64,000 nucleotides of DNA from Styela clava (lineage: Eukaryota > Chordata > Ascidiacea > Stolidobranchia > Styelidae), in assembly GCF_964204865.1 (NCBI RefSeq), contig NC_135255.1:3162001-3226000 (forward strand), written 5' to 3'. Of this stretch, positions 24,601-38,700 are shown one piece after another. The translations under genes and the position numbers were made by a program. Position 1 is the first letter of the stretch. The number at the start of each line of letters is the position of its first letter. Under the pieces are notes generated by a model. That model was not told where the DNA came from. It made no database searches and was given only the letters and a program-made list of their open reading frames with translations.

Positions 24601-26818
24601 GTGAACACATAATAAACTACTAAAAGTGTACAAAAAAGGGAATGCAACAAGCGACTAGCAAAGGAACCATTAAAGATGTGAATAAAGCGAGGGTGAATAA
24701 AGAGTTCCGAAATAGGCGATGGGAAGAAGTTTTAAAAAAAGGATGTGAACTACTGATCTAAACTGAAACCGTTTTCTCAAAATTATTCCATATAGTTAAT
24801 GGTCAGATTTGCGCAAAATACAGAAACTCAATGTATTATTGTTGAGAGACTGTGCTATTACAATACAAATGCATGTTATAAAATTCGATTTTGCGACTTA
24901 ACAGAGTGTTTCAATATTTCTTAGATATTCACTGCGATGAATTTCAAATGGAAAGAACCAAATGCATGACTTCGGAGTCATGCCCAGAAATTGAAAGGTT
25001 GGACAATTTTGGAACACAACATTGCGAGTACTCAGAATGGTCAGAATGGATGCCATGTTCCGCCTCGTGTGACGTGGGAAACACTCTTCGGAAAAGATTC
25101 TTGAAAAGTAATTTATCAGAACAACATAGCAATCTTGTTGTCAAATGAAACAGAAAGTTTTAATTTAGACTGAAATAGAAATCAGATATTTTGCACATTA
25201 ATTCAATCATATATCTGATTCAAAATTGTGTTGAACAAACGTTAAATTTATTTTTTTAATTTATTCAACACAGAAACTAACACTGTGGCGAATTGTGAAG
25301 AACTCCATATGGAGACAGTACAATGTTACATGCCACCATGCAGTGTAATGATTCCAAAAGAAGACTCACTGCCACATGCAACACAGAAAAGCTGTATTTA
25401 CGGGGAGTGGACGGCATGGATGCCATGTTCCGTGACGTGTGGAAGAGGTAGCTACAGCTACTACTATATTTTGACATTGTGTTTTATCTTTCTTTCGGAT
25501 ACCTTTTTGTCGTAATAATTATAACGGAAGATTCAATCATTGTAGAAAAATTATAATACGGAAAACAAATTTGTTGATCATTTAAGATCATATAAACTGA
25601 GACTTAAAAAGAGTATATATGTTTTTTACTGAGCTAAGTAATTTATTACCCGGTGTGACGTAGGAGACTAATATTAGACCAATATCAATCAACATCTGAA
25701 GGTTTTTAAGAAATATTTGAAAATAGAGAATTATCTTTATTTATTACAATTCATTTTTTGTTTCAATCTTTCATTCTACAGGAGAAACTTTACGCAAACG
25801 CTTTCTCAAAAAATCTCTCGATATTTCTCAAACTTGTGATGGATTTGAAATGGAAACAAACAGATGTACTGTACCAGGGAGCTGTGAAGTAGTAGGTGAG
25901 ATGTGAACTGTGTAGTGTATATTTACGAATCTGCCTAAAGTCGCGTCGCAATAATTCGAAGATTATTCAGTAATAAATTGTAAATCTACGTCTATGAAGT
26001 GTTTCAGGCTATCTGAGGGTCCAGAAAAGCGAAGGACAAAGATACACAATGTTATGTTTGTTAGTATTTACAACGTAGATTCTAAAAAAATATGAATCAT
26101 ACTGTATGGATGGAGTATTCAAAAGATTTAACTGTCAAAGAAAGTCATATTAAGGCTCACTCAGACATTTTTAAACGTTTAAAAACCTTTATTTTATGGA
26201 AGTACCTAAACATGAGGATGTTGTGACGGACTGGTCTTCATGTTCTGTTACCTGTGGATTTGGTGAAAAATCTAGAACAGTAATAAAAGAAAATTGCGAC
26301 TCAGAAGATTGCAAAGTTGTGGAAATAGAGGAATGTTTTGTGGATGCAAGATGCCGTACGTTATTTCACTTATTATTTCAGCTGCTAAAATACATGCATG
26401 TTTGTTTAATTAACGACTATATCACTAAAGATAAAAAAACGTATATAAGAATAAAAAAAGTCAATCTTTTGGAAAGAAATGTCCACATGCCTGGGTACTG
26501 TACAATACGTGTTTAATATTATAATGTTATCTTACTATTGGAAAAATCAACCATTTTAGCCATTTTTTAAATTTTTATTTACCACTTCGATTTACATATT
26601 TTTTGCGATATCCAGCCGTTGATTGTCAACTTAGTGATTGGAGTGAGTGGTCTCCTTGTCAAGGATGCGAACCGAAATCTGCTAGACATCACCGAAAGGT
26701 CGCAACATCTACTAAATCATTTCAAGTGAGGAAAAGAGAGAGGTTGATTAAACCAAAACTGGGTGGAGCCAAATGTGGAAGGCGAAAAGAGCGTAGAAAA
26801 TGCGTGTGCCCTTCTTGA
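18640..26818 (+). CDS. SPON1: F-spondin (Reeler, Spondin_N and eight TSP1 repeats)
   Basis: Secreted extracellular matrix protein; the family acts in axon guidance, adhesion and floor-plate biology. Eighteen exons: 18640-18961, 19803-19897, 20362-20515, 20758-20925, 21394-21607, 21679-21828, 22173-22365, 22444-22608, 23082-23214, 23380-23493, 23638-23755, 23949-24034, 24174-24293, 24925-25107, 25274-25447, 25782-25895, 26203-26355 and 26616-26818 (TGA). All phases join. The protein is about 950 residues, or about 915 from the Met at 18745, which starts a better signal peptide (MKSFCFLMQIMCVVI). The Reeler domain follows (FRGFALAAV; SPAPGFGCVQFKAVI), then Spondin_N (YRMTFYGLWSPQTHPKDYP; LLTMLGPSPDWNVG; LTPWDAGTDSGVSY). 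Eight TSP1 repeats follow; repeats 3-6 share WMPC. Vertebrate SPON1 has six repeats and about 807 residues. The last exon has a strongly basic tail (KERRKC region) suited to heparan sulfate binding. Confidence 0.95.
19420..19640. repeat. Possible interspersed repeat fragment in F-spondin intron 1
   Basis: A moderately GC-rich stretch with a CGCGGACAAACAAACAGACA motif and an adjacent ATCGATAGG-type hairpin. It resembles the 3' tails of interspersed retroelements seen in marine invertebrates. No second copy is visible in this window, so the call rests on style only. Confidence 0.25.
20045..20305. mobile_element. hAT-type MITE fragment in F-spondin intron 2
   Basis: It begins near CCGCGGGCCGCACC and ends near GGCGGGCCGCATACC. 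The right third shares a diverged block with 47021-47172 (tttgc-cgcaa, then gtacc, then a ttaaattaaaaact-like run and an aaaattg run). Both copies sit in non-coding DNA. The target duplication is no longer recognisable. Confidence 0.45.
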
Positions 26819-29800
26819 GAACACAACGACAATGTCTCTACTGAAGTAGGCTCAAGCGTGGAATACTAAGCTACAGAATAGTTCTATGTGAGACGGTTCA
26901 ATCTATTTGGAAACAGAAATACCAATTGCTGTAATAATAACTCATGTATTATGTGCCTTAGCCTCGAATATTAAAAATATCTGCAAGAAGCTAATATCGC
27001 TTTGGACATTATCATTTTTTTCATATCATACTGTTTCATGCTGGTTGAACACGACTATGTTCGACATGTTTTAATAAGCACCCGTTTTCATTTGATTTAA
27101 ATAAATAACAAGTTATTTCTTCTATGAAGAAAAAATTAAACCGTCCTACAAAACATTGAGTGTTTTTAAACTAATTCTTTATTATAGATTATATCCTCAC
27201 AAAATCCAATTTTTATTAAATGCATTTGCAAGTAATTTCGAAGTGAAATAATTTTAATTACCGTATATTACTTCAGACGGTTGAATATGCGGTATATTGT
27301 CTGAACGTATGTGTTGACATGGAGATTAAATTTTAAGACGTAGAGCTGTAAGAAATGAACGTATGCGAATGAAATGAACTGTTTGAGAATGAGCATATTT
27401 GAAAGTATACATATATGCATTTTAAGAAGGTATCACAAAGAAGCGTGAAACGAAAATGAAACTGTTTGAAAGACTGCATTACGAATGGCATGAATGAAAA
27501 TACTGTAAATCTAAGTGTGACAATAATTTTGTAACACCATTGAATTCTGAGAATTGTACTTTATAATTTCAATGCAGTATTTTGCTTTAATACATTTATT
27601 TGCACAATAATTCTTGTCGATAAAATAAAGAATTACCAATAACGTGCCTCTATGTTTCATTTGCCAACACTGACCAAGCCAAGGGTTATCATTTAAGAAC
27701 ACTAGTCGATGAACAAGTCGTATATGTTATGCGAACATTAAACAACACATAATTACTGGTATCCAACAAATGTTACAAACAATTATAAGTAAATGTTAGA
27801 TGTAGAAAGATAAGTTGCAAGGTAAATACGTAGGTGATATCGCGAGAACGAGTTGTTGATGTATCCTAAAAAAAACGTAGTATTATATCATTTTGTTAAT
27901 TTATTGCGATTGTTCAGGATGCCTAAGAACTTGTGTCAGAACTATTGGAATGTTTGTCAGTATTTCACTTATAGAGCAGGGAGTGGAGGAAATATTCAAA
28001 ACTCATTGTTGGTATGGATCAATATGAACATATGGGTTTTCACATCATCTATCAGTAAATTGAAACGAACGTTTCTTGTATTGTGTGTAGATAAGCATTC
28101 CCGTCCTACACAGCGTAAACCGTGAACAAAAAGATGTTTTATTACACGCTAGTTAAATGTTTGAGTGCATTGATAATATTTGGAATTCAGTTTTGGATAT
28201 GCAATGAGTTCCATATTTTAATATACTTACAATGTTCCAGCTTTCAAAATTTTTCATGTGGGATGTATGAATAGATGAGATATTTTTCGCTAAAATATAT
28301 GCTAAAATATTGCTTAAATTTCCTCTCACTTATTTGTATTGATTTTGGGAATGTAGACCCAAAAAAGCGAGATCATGTACAGGATTAGCCATTGGTTTCA
28401 TAACAAAGACTAATACGTTGGAACCTGGTTATATTGGTCATTCATTTGTCTTAGCTTAAGCTAGACCAAGTTACATCACTCCACAGTTGACATGGGCAAA
28501 TTACGTCCCGCGGTTCAAATCCGGCCCGTTGGGTAATTCAATCAGCCCGCCTGATGCTGATGCTGCCCCATCCGAACTAAAACCAAATTTTGAGGCCTTT
28601 GCTAAATAACAACTCAAGAAAATTTGCTGAAATTATGATTAAATTTAGCTATGGCACAAGGCTTATTGTTTTCACTTTTGCTTTTGTAACACTGTGAATA
28701 TTGTTAAAAAATGTAACTTGTTACGTCACACTTACATGGCCCTCCAGTCCAGTTGGGCAGAATTTTTAGCTCCTGGTCAAAAAACTTTGCACACCCCTAC
28801 TGTACAGTGCACTATAGTATATAACTCTAATGTCATTACCCAGAGTAGAGTAATAAAAATTATTGTAAGGTTGGAAAGTGGGCGTTTTTACTTAATCTTT
28901 GTTTCTAGCGTGGACCGAGCCTTAACTTACATAAAACGCCAATTGTCGGCTATCATGTTTCATGTGTATTCGATAACTAATGAAGTTATGAGACACACTC
29001 AATCTCGAGGACCTTCGACAACCTTCAAATAGAGAGTCGCGCGCCACATTGTGTTTTAGTGCTTACAAAAACATTTAGTATTGGTTCTGTTACGCGATAT
29101 ATCGTATGCTAGATGCTGTGGCAAAGAATAGGCAATAGACAGAATGGCTTGATGTTATCAGCGTGTGAATGGTGCGCTATTGTGGGGTAATAACGCATAT
29201 TGTGGATCGATAATATCTGATTTATTGAAGTATAGGCCAATGGGTAATGGACGATCGCTCTTCTACTTTTCCATAAAGTAAACAGAAGAGGTAGCTAACA
29301 AATGAATATATACATAGTCTTATGGGATACAAACATGTATCCAACTACGCCGATTTTTTGCGAACGGGCAGGTGAAAAGGTTAATGGTTTATGAGCCTCC
29401 AAGATGTTTAGACAAGTTTAATTCACATGTTTTATGCACAAAACCTCTGTATGTTTGAGTATTACGAGAATATAGAATTCGTAGGTACAAATAAATGTAG
29501 TTCGAAAAAGTGCCCAAAACGATAGTCCAATTTATCATCGTACCATGGTTTTATGGTGTATGCTTGAGTTGACGAAAATCACCTGTTTTCATTAAGTCAT
29601 GGTCTACCGACTTCGCCGCCGATTTTCGAGATGAGCGAACTGTCTGTCAATAAACCGAACGTGATTCAACGAAGTTAACTGCTTTAAGATTAGCTGAACA
29701 ATAGTTTATAGGCCTTTACAAGGTTTTTAAATCTTGCTAGTGAGCCTTATAAAAAGGAGATGACAAGATTAGGCTTGAAGTTTTTCTTTGACAGCTATTT

Positions 29801-32800
29801 CGACATTGTGTATATACAGAAAGATTGAATAAAGGGGTATTGTGTAAATATTCAGGATATTATTCTCTGATTCGGGTATTGTATTCTTCTCGGTAGTGTT
29901 TCATAACCCGCCTGTTTTTTATGAATGCGTGTTCCAGCTTTAGAATATGATTTAAGATATAAATTTTAGTATTGTTAAAGATTTTTGAAAATAACATACC
30001 AAATACACACGTTGCAGGTATTTGTAAACACGGCGCTAACTGGGAAAATCGCTTAGCCGTAGGGTACGATACAAATCACCAGTATGGATTTCGCAAAGTA
30101 GTAAAGCATGATGGAAACCGGTGAATATGTTTCAATTTCACAATTATCAAAAATGTCTCGCATCCTAACACCTAAAAGTATTCTGCGATTTTCGTTTGCT
30201 CTCTTTTATACAGCCAGATGTTAGACTTTCTTAGTATCAGATTTTTCTGTAATGTTATAAAATAACTCCCCACCCGTAGAGTGGTTTTCTTGGAAACTAA
30301 AGACTGAATTGTACGGAACGCGTTTCTCTTGTCTGACGTAATCGAATAATGAACCGCTGTTTATGAAGTTAAGGTTAAAATGAGGCGAAAAAAATCTTTG
30401 TACGCGAAGTTGAATACCGTAGTTTATAAACAGTTGATATCCAATCACATTTTGGTGACCGGTAGCTCGTTGTTTCATGAAGCTGGCAATGACAGAAGTC
30501 ATATTAAATAATTATAGAATGCATACCTAGTTTCTTGTAATGGACATCGAGTTATGCCACTAGCCAATAGCAATAAATATTACAAGTAAATGTTATAGAA
30601 TTAGCAACGACGTATCAACGATAGCAATCAAGCCTCAAATCAAATAGCAACGTTATGCGGATGCTATAAGCCGTCATACTCTTCACTACAGATTGGGAAA
30701 ACATAAGAAATATGTACAGTATCTCGTCTGCAAATACTTGTATAACTCATTTATTTTTTGGATTCCATCACTCCTGTTTTAACGTTGGCCATTTGAATTG
30801 TCACAAAATGTAGTTTATTCAACCAACTTCCCGTTGTATAAGTAAGTTGTACTTTGCATTACTTCAGACTATTTGTTGCCTCGGGCATAACGCTTTTTAT
30901 CTCTCTGACAGATATATCTCAGAATTATAGAAATGTTTTTCGGCGTGGAAGATTATTCTTTGCTTGGCAGGCTATAAACGGACGTAATTCGAAGGTAGAG
31001 ATGTTATACTGTATGTACTTGATTTTATCTGTAGTATGTTAAGATCACAATTACGTGCGAAACATTTTTTTTTCGTTCCTATCCGATTAGATTGTTTAAA
31101 GGATTTGTCAGTCAAATCGACTTAATCTTTTGACTGACAACGCATTAGATCTTTTTAATTCGAGACTGGATTAGATGATTAACATTTTGTGCATAAGGCA
31201 GGCCGTTTCTATTTTCTGTTGTATTATAATTATAATCAGAATATAGTCGAGAAATAAGATAGAAAGAAATGTTGATACCATTTGTATAAGCTTGAATAGA
31301 TTAATATCAGAATGCTGTTTGGGGTTTTCTGGCTTCGGGGATTTTTATATCACTACAGCATAGCTGGATAGCATACACGAGACCAAGTTTTAAGTAAATC
31401 AATATGTATTCGGATATCAGTTTGCTATTGACTTATGGCAATATAGTGCAAAAATATTCAGATCCGACGCATCAAGTCTGTGTAATTTGATTAATTAACC
31501 TCTTGGATAAAAGTACTTGACGTTAACTTGAACTTATAGGCATGGATGAGTAGTATTTGAGGCACCCGTCTTATTTATCATTTAATTAGTCCGATTGCTC
31601 ACAAATTTTCACGCATACAGACGAAAAAACTGAATATTTTGTATGAAAAGGCAGCAAGTAAGTGTTGTAATTTGTACTGTTCATTATCGTGGTGCAATTA
31701 ACCGAAAGACAAGCTAAAGTAAAATATCACTCCACGATTTTTATTGAAATTTTATCAGACTATGAATTTAGATGTGCCGTGTGCATCGGATTTGCTACAA
31801 GGGAATTTGGGATGACAACGTCGAAAGCTCAATCTGTAAATGAGTGTTGGATTTAGAACCATTGCTTATGTACACACTAGAATGGTTAAATAGAACGTGC
31901 TGTTCGTACAAGTTGTGAAGGAAAAGAAAATGACTTTGTCAATATAACTTATATTTAATCAAAACCGCAAAATCACGGCTGTATTATATATTATAAAGCA
32001 TCCGCGTTTCACGATGATGACATAATGTCTGAAACATCGAACAGATTGTCGATGATGAAACAAATTTACAAAGCAAATATATCGGATAATTCCGAATCTC
32101 TGCTATTTTTTAGCAAATTTTAAAGTAAAGTATTTTTACTGATATCGTAATTGTTAACAATAAATAGGAAAATTAAATTTGCCAATATAACTATGAAGCC
32201 AACCTCTCGCAGCCATGTGCAACAAACACACTTCATAGTGTTATTATGAGTTGCGAAGAGGTTAAATAAATCTTTATAGTAACAAGGAAAAAGTGAACCA
32301 AAATAGTCAATATAGCCAGTTCTTTAAATCTTAGTTGATACAAGTCGCTATTTTAGCGTAGAAATCAGACGATTGTTACTTGCCAATTACTCCATCTTAG
32401 CTTTGTAGAGTTCATCACATTGATCCCAAAATAAGCAGCTATTCCTGTCCATAAAGCCCCTCTGTGACGTAAAAGACCATTTGTCAAGACTTTTGTATAC
32501 AATAAACTTACCTCAAATCACTTCGTTTAAAAGAGTAAAGTTGGTATATCGTGCTCGGCCAGACTCTGGGCAATCTAAGAATGATATAAACCAAGAAAGA
32601 TCAAATATGTTGCATTGGCTGCATACGGTATGCTGCACCGACACCAATTTCTCACGGATATCGGTTGCAAATTTTACCGATTCAAAATTCGAATAATCCC
32701 ATTTTTGTGAAATTGATCTTTTGAGGTCATAAATGACTATTGTATGTGAAACGTTTATCTTTGAATTGCGCGCGTTGGTTACATTCAAGTGGTTCGACGC

Positions 32801-35750
32801 AGCTCTCCCTCCTTTATTTGTGCGGCATGCACAAATGTGATCATGGCACTGATAGTGGTCAGAACAAATGAAACATGAGTAACCTATATCACCATATAAG
32901 GTTAATTCGTCTTCTGGTATATTTCTATAAGTTATTTTTGGGTATTGCAAAATAATGCTTATGTCTAACGAAAAAAGAGTGAAAATTATTTTACAAGCAA
33001 TTTTCGTTTTCACGATTTCATTAAATTTGCAATAAACAGGGTCGGGTATTGCTAACCGTATAAATTATAGTTCTCGAAGACATAGAAGTATCTTATTTCT
33101 CTGCGTACAAGTGATTGCTTGTGTACATGAATGTCCGGAGTCGTGGTTGTCCTCAAACTTAACTACGAAAATAAAAAATGGATTTAGTTCCATTATATAC
33201 CTTGGACATTTGACGTAATTGCAAGATATTCAGTGACAGTGGAACGTAGGCCACACCTATATTTACTTAACGAAAAATCTAATTGCCACTTTCAGTTTCG
33301 TCGCAAATTACAGGTTCGTGATTTATGCGCCGATAAGAAGGCAGGTTGAGATTTTGTATTGTATTCTTCTCAACTGTTGGGTAAAATGTTTTCATATTAA
33401 TGTTATGTCCTCCTACCACGTTATTTGGAAGAGGACGTATAATTTCGGCTTCTTAAGTAGCATGATAATTAAAAACGATTACGTAAGAGCTACCTTTAAT
33501 TTTGAAAGCGGAGTCTGACAAACTCGCGTGACCTTTTACCGTGGTTCAGAACATCGCCCGTTTTGTGGCCGAGTGGCATGTTTTAAATGTTTATCGCTCA
33601 TTTTACCGATGAACCTTGGTTGGTCGTTTGCTTTACGAAACGCTTGATTGATCGCCGGTTGAAATACCATGTAAGGATTGCGAGGTAATTTGAAATCAAT
33701 CACAATTTAAACCGGTGGGTAAATAATATACCTGGATGACTGTTTGGGCAAAAATATTTCTGATAAATTATATACATTATATAGCATGGCCGGATTATCA
33801 GACTCGCTGTTAAAATATGGCCCTCCGTGATTTGTGCTTGATTTCTAAATCAGCCATAAATACAGGTTGCGTTACTTGCGTATTACATCGCAACGTAATT
33901 CCGTTTACTATATCTACTGTACAGATCTGATATACATTGATTTGAATGGAAGGTGTTAGGTGTCTAGTTGAAGTTTGATATATTTCACAGAAGGTAATAC
34001 AGATAGATTATACTGTTGATAAAGGCCAAATTCCGGAGAAATTTGTCTCAGTTATCGTTTATCGTGTCATATACATATTTGCTGTATTCCGCGTAGACGT
34101 ATTTGTGGCTTCGGTTCGTAGAAAGGCTCTTGATATTTTGTGGAGAATTAAAGATCTCTTTCGACACTTTGCTTCTACCTCCAAGTGCGAGTGTTAATTC
34201 AAACAAGATCATTTGGATTTCGGATTTTCAGTTGTGTCCCCAGTATGAATATTTTAGTACCCAATCATAGCATCGACATTAAATGTAAAGTTTATCTAAA
34301 TTTGTTTTGATAGCGTTTTTACTAATCTGTGTGTATACTTAGAAAACTGTGCTCCGGCATGAACACATAGTAAGAATTGTTTTTTGTTTCAATATTTTAT
34401 AAAATATATTTCTTGTGGGTTATTTTAAAAATTCGAAGTGTATATGAAATAAAATGCGTCACTGATGGTCTCTCAATGGCTGGTCTTCTTTTCATGTACA
34501 AAGAAAATGTCTAAAAACCGTAGCAAAATCATTGTCTTTGCAAATGCCTGATAGTTCGGCATTCAGTGCACTATTTTTGCTGTCTTCGTCGACGACGATA
34601 ATATTGTGACTGATGGGCAATCGAGCGGTAAACGGAGGCAAATTTCGATGGATTAGTTATCAAAACATTTCCTAATTGGGTTCGGGAGCAAATGTTTTCA
34701 GTCCTTGTAAATTCTTATTCATTTTGATTAATGTATGGCAATTATATAAAATTTCAATCCATTTTCCCGTTTTGATAGCCATTTGAAACTTTCATTTACA
34801 AATATACTATCTTCTTATTTCATTTAATATTATTTAATACTGGCTTAAAATTAGATTCGACTGACCCCATAACAGACTATCGTTCGTGTCAAAATTTGGT
34901 CATAATTGACAAACGTAAATACGTCAAATTCTGTCATGCGAAACCGATTTGCTCTACAAATGCGTCACTGTTTGTATATGGTGTGTGTATTACAGTCTGA
35001 CTCTGCTATTCTTTTTCATTGAGATTTTTTTAACAACTCCTATTGCCCAATTTTCCAGTTTTTCTAAAAATACATTGCTATGTTTTGAATTTGAAACTCA
35101 TGAAAACTGGGAGGCATCGTAATAAAATTGTGATATTGGGATAAAAGTTGATTTAAATTTATTGGAAGTTTCACGAAACAAAGTTCGATGAATAATGAGC
35201 CATTCGAATTTGTTATATTAAATTAGGAATAGAACACCGCTTCTAAGCCATCGCGTAGTCTTACGAGCACGGTCATTGCCATCATGTCAAGTCCGGTCAA
35301 ATATTTTTGTATCGAATGATCTCATTGATCAAATAAATATAAATGCCCATTTGCGTTGATTCATAAAGAGTCACGGATTTTTGTTTGTATTTTCTCCCGA
35401 CCACGTCGACATGTAGGGAGTGTTTGTGGGAGCTACGGGCTCTAATGAAAGACAAAGGTATTTTGTTGGGCTACTGCCGTGCGCTATTTACTCGACGATA
35501 ATAGAATATCTTTTTGAGATTGTTGTAAATTTGGCGACTCACAATATTTTGTTTCGTTTCGAATTTTTTTACCGTTACCCTATTTTTTTGTCAGTTATGG
35601 TCGAATATTTAAAGTAATCGAAGTAGAAAAACACGCTGCCTGTCGGAACCACACCGTGATACAGGGAGAACGAAAACCGTAGGAGAGTGCAACAAGGCGC
35701 CCGCCTGACGCAAGACTGCAAAATTGTGCAAGGTACAAGAAAAAATTACG
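26819..35750. other. Large intergenic region, almost featureless
   Basis: About 9 kb between F-spondin and the EF-hand gene. The proximal part contains the F-spondin 3' UTR. One hAT-type MITE is recognisable at 28494-28802. A 180-codon minus-strand open frame near 33070-32513 lacks an ATG and is discussed as an observation. Otherwise I see AT-rich sequence without coding, RNA or repeat signatures. Confidence 0.6.
28494..28802. mobile_element. Short non-autonomous hAT-type element
   Basis: The left end is CAGTTGACATGGGCAAATTA and the right end, read in reverse, is CAGTAGGGGTGTGCAAAG. Both fit the CAGnGGGGTGnGCAAA terminal pattern common in hAT MITEs. The interior has a GC-rich ccggcccg block next to the left end. 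A related fragment lies in reverse orientation near 48146-48220. The 8-bp flanks do not match, so the insertion is old. Confidence 0.55.
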
Positions 35751-38700
35751 ATGGCTCTGGATAAAAAGAATTCAAAATACAAGCGTAGGCAGCGGGACAA
35801 GACACGATATCTCAGTTTCGTCAGTATATTGAGTCAGAACAGTATGTCCGCCGACGCCAACTGGAAAATGAGGTAAGATGTCTTGTTATTTTATTCGTAC
35901 AAGCGTGGGTGAATATACATATAAATTTATGTCAACAATTCAGTGAAATATTCAGTAGTAAATTATAAATTCAAAATTTTTTTAGAAATTTAGTTTCATC
36001 ACGAACGAAATTCGCCATAAATCAAAATTTCTCTTTCTCTAAATTTAAAGCATGAGCTGAAGTTTGAGCATTTTTTGAGTTGATGAATATGAGTCAATTT
36101 AATACGTAGTAAGCCTGATTGAATCGACTATATTTTATACCACATTTGGTGTGACAATACAGCCATAACCTATGACTGAATTCTACTCATACTGCCCACT
36201 CATTTGCGTCCAATTGAGTTTCAGTTTGAGCTGTCACATCAAATTTTCATTCATCAAAAATACTACAGACAGAGACAGGCAGTCGATAGATTGGGTCCTC
36301 ATTTATTGATCTAGCAGACTGACAATTACTTCAGACGAATTGTCGTAGATTTCATTAGAGAACAACTTACAAAAGCATCTAATGATTTAGAAATTTGTCG
36401 ATCTATCGGGGATGTTATTATCTGAATGACAGTCAGTCCAGGAGTGTTCCCATACTCTTTGGCGTGATAAAAAAAATTCTCGATTTTTTTCGAATTTATC
36501 AAAATCAAACCTCATAATGCATGGATTCAGTTGCGCCTGCTCGGAGAAAACAAGTAAAATGTTTAATAAAAATACTTCAAATGTAGCGATTGTTTACCAA
36601 TCATGTGACTTCAATGCAAAATGAGAAATCTTAAGGAATTCTTTAAAAACGCCCTTTTTAAATGTTCTGTATTATGCGAAACAAATGCTTGTAAATTTTG
36701 CGTTTTTATTTTGTAAAACGCTGAGTTATTTATTTCGATACTCTTCAGTACCTCTAATGTGCGTCCAAGAATTATAATTAACGATAATGCGCCTAAGGAC
36801 GGCACGTTAATGGGAAATATCTCGTATAGGTTGACCGCATAATAAGTTCTGCAAACAAATATGTATGTATTTTTGTATTATTTTACTATACCTTTCGTGG
36901 ATTATAGTATTCGTTACGCTTATTATTACACTGCCCTGGCGGATTATGGATGCAAAAATGTGATGCGAGATTAGAACAAGGACATGACATAGACATGAAA
37001 AAAACTCAACTAATTGTGGGGTAGACCATCATCTGCTTATTTACGCTGTAAAATGCATATATTAATAAATTAAAAGACTTTTTTCTTAAAATAGTAAACC
37101 TACACAATGTCGCTAAAATTTTAGTGAAACGCAAATTTCCTTTTAAACTATCGCCTGTTTATTAAAATAGAGTCCATATTGCCAACCCACCCTACTGAGG
37201 CTTCCATTTGCTATAAATGACCAGAATTTGTTGAGCTGCAGTAAAGTTTTGTAAAAGTCTAAATCAAGGATGTATGAACTGCCGAAATCTCGTCCAAATA
37301 AAACTTGTCGTGAAAGTGGATGACCCGTGATACCGTTATTTTAACTCCATCAAGCACTGGAGTTTTGTCTGGCGCCAGGTTTTATTTATATTTGAGGTTT
37401 TTGAAAACTCTCTTTTGTTAAGTTTCGTTCATGTGTAAGTCGCCAGCTAGCTCGTGTAACAAACTTCACCATGCCAATACATTTAATTCAATAGTCTGTT
37501 ATTCATACCGCCCTTTGCAGATTGTATTTACCTATAAATAAGAATTGGGAGTTTGAGACGCCCAAGAATGTTGTAATACAATTAAAAACATGAATAAATC
37601 TGCCCTGACTGAAGTATTGATCTTGTTTTTATAAATTTCAAGATAGTATCATACGAAAACTCCTTGAGGTTTCAATCTCTCCAGGAAAGCTGAAAGTTGT
37701 TCGTATTGGATTGTTGTGCTCACTATTTTTAAAAACGAAAGTACCATCGCCCTCGCATTTTTACCATTCTTCCGTGAAATGAGAAAAGAAACTGATAATA
37801 AAGAGTTTGGACAATTTGTTTGATTGCTTCATTGAACACCAGCTGAAGTAATACAATCATATTTGTGCTCCAAACATTTCCACATTGTATTCGAAACAGT
37901 AAACGAGGAAGGCTCATAGAATGTAAAAATTTCCCATACTAGCCCAACAGTATGATCTGCCAAATAAACTGATTTTGACAGGCCTTTTTACAAAAATTTC
38001 AGGTCACGCTTGCATTTTTATCATAAATTTGATATGGCCCAATTATGATTTAGTTCGCTCCAATTTTGTGTATTTTTTTTAATTTGATTCATATTTTGTT
38101 AACCAATATTTTTTTATCGGTTATATATATTTTACTTGTTTCAACTATATATCATTACTTTTTTCAATAATTCAATCATCAGTTATGACTTCTCTTCTGT
38201 ATAATAATAATAATTCAAATATCTTCAAGTTTATTATCAACTACCGAGTTTCATCAATTTAAATTTGAAAACCTGATCGAAAGCTTGAAATTATTGGTCA
38301 AGATTAAATGGATGTCCAGCAGTATCGTTTAGAAGAGGAAGATTATTTATCATCCAACACAAAGTAATCCATCCACATTCAGTTGTCACTTTATATTTAC
38401 ATATTCATTTTTAATCGGATTCCGGCCAAGCGTTGTTGTAATTTTATGCTGAACCAAGTATGGGAGGTCGATTTCATCGCCTGTCAGACGTTCATAACGG
38501 TGCTTTTAAGTTATCGGTCAATCTCAAGAATAATCAAGATGGTGGGCAATTGTTGCGATATGGTTCACACGCAATTATATGTCAAAACGTTCTCTCATTT
38601 CTGAACGTAAGTTTTCCCATATCCATGCTACTCGATCAATCAAATAACATGAATGGATTTCTGTGCTAGACATCTATGTTGTGCGTACGATGTTATGATC

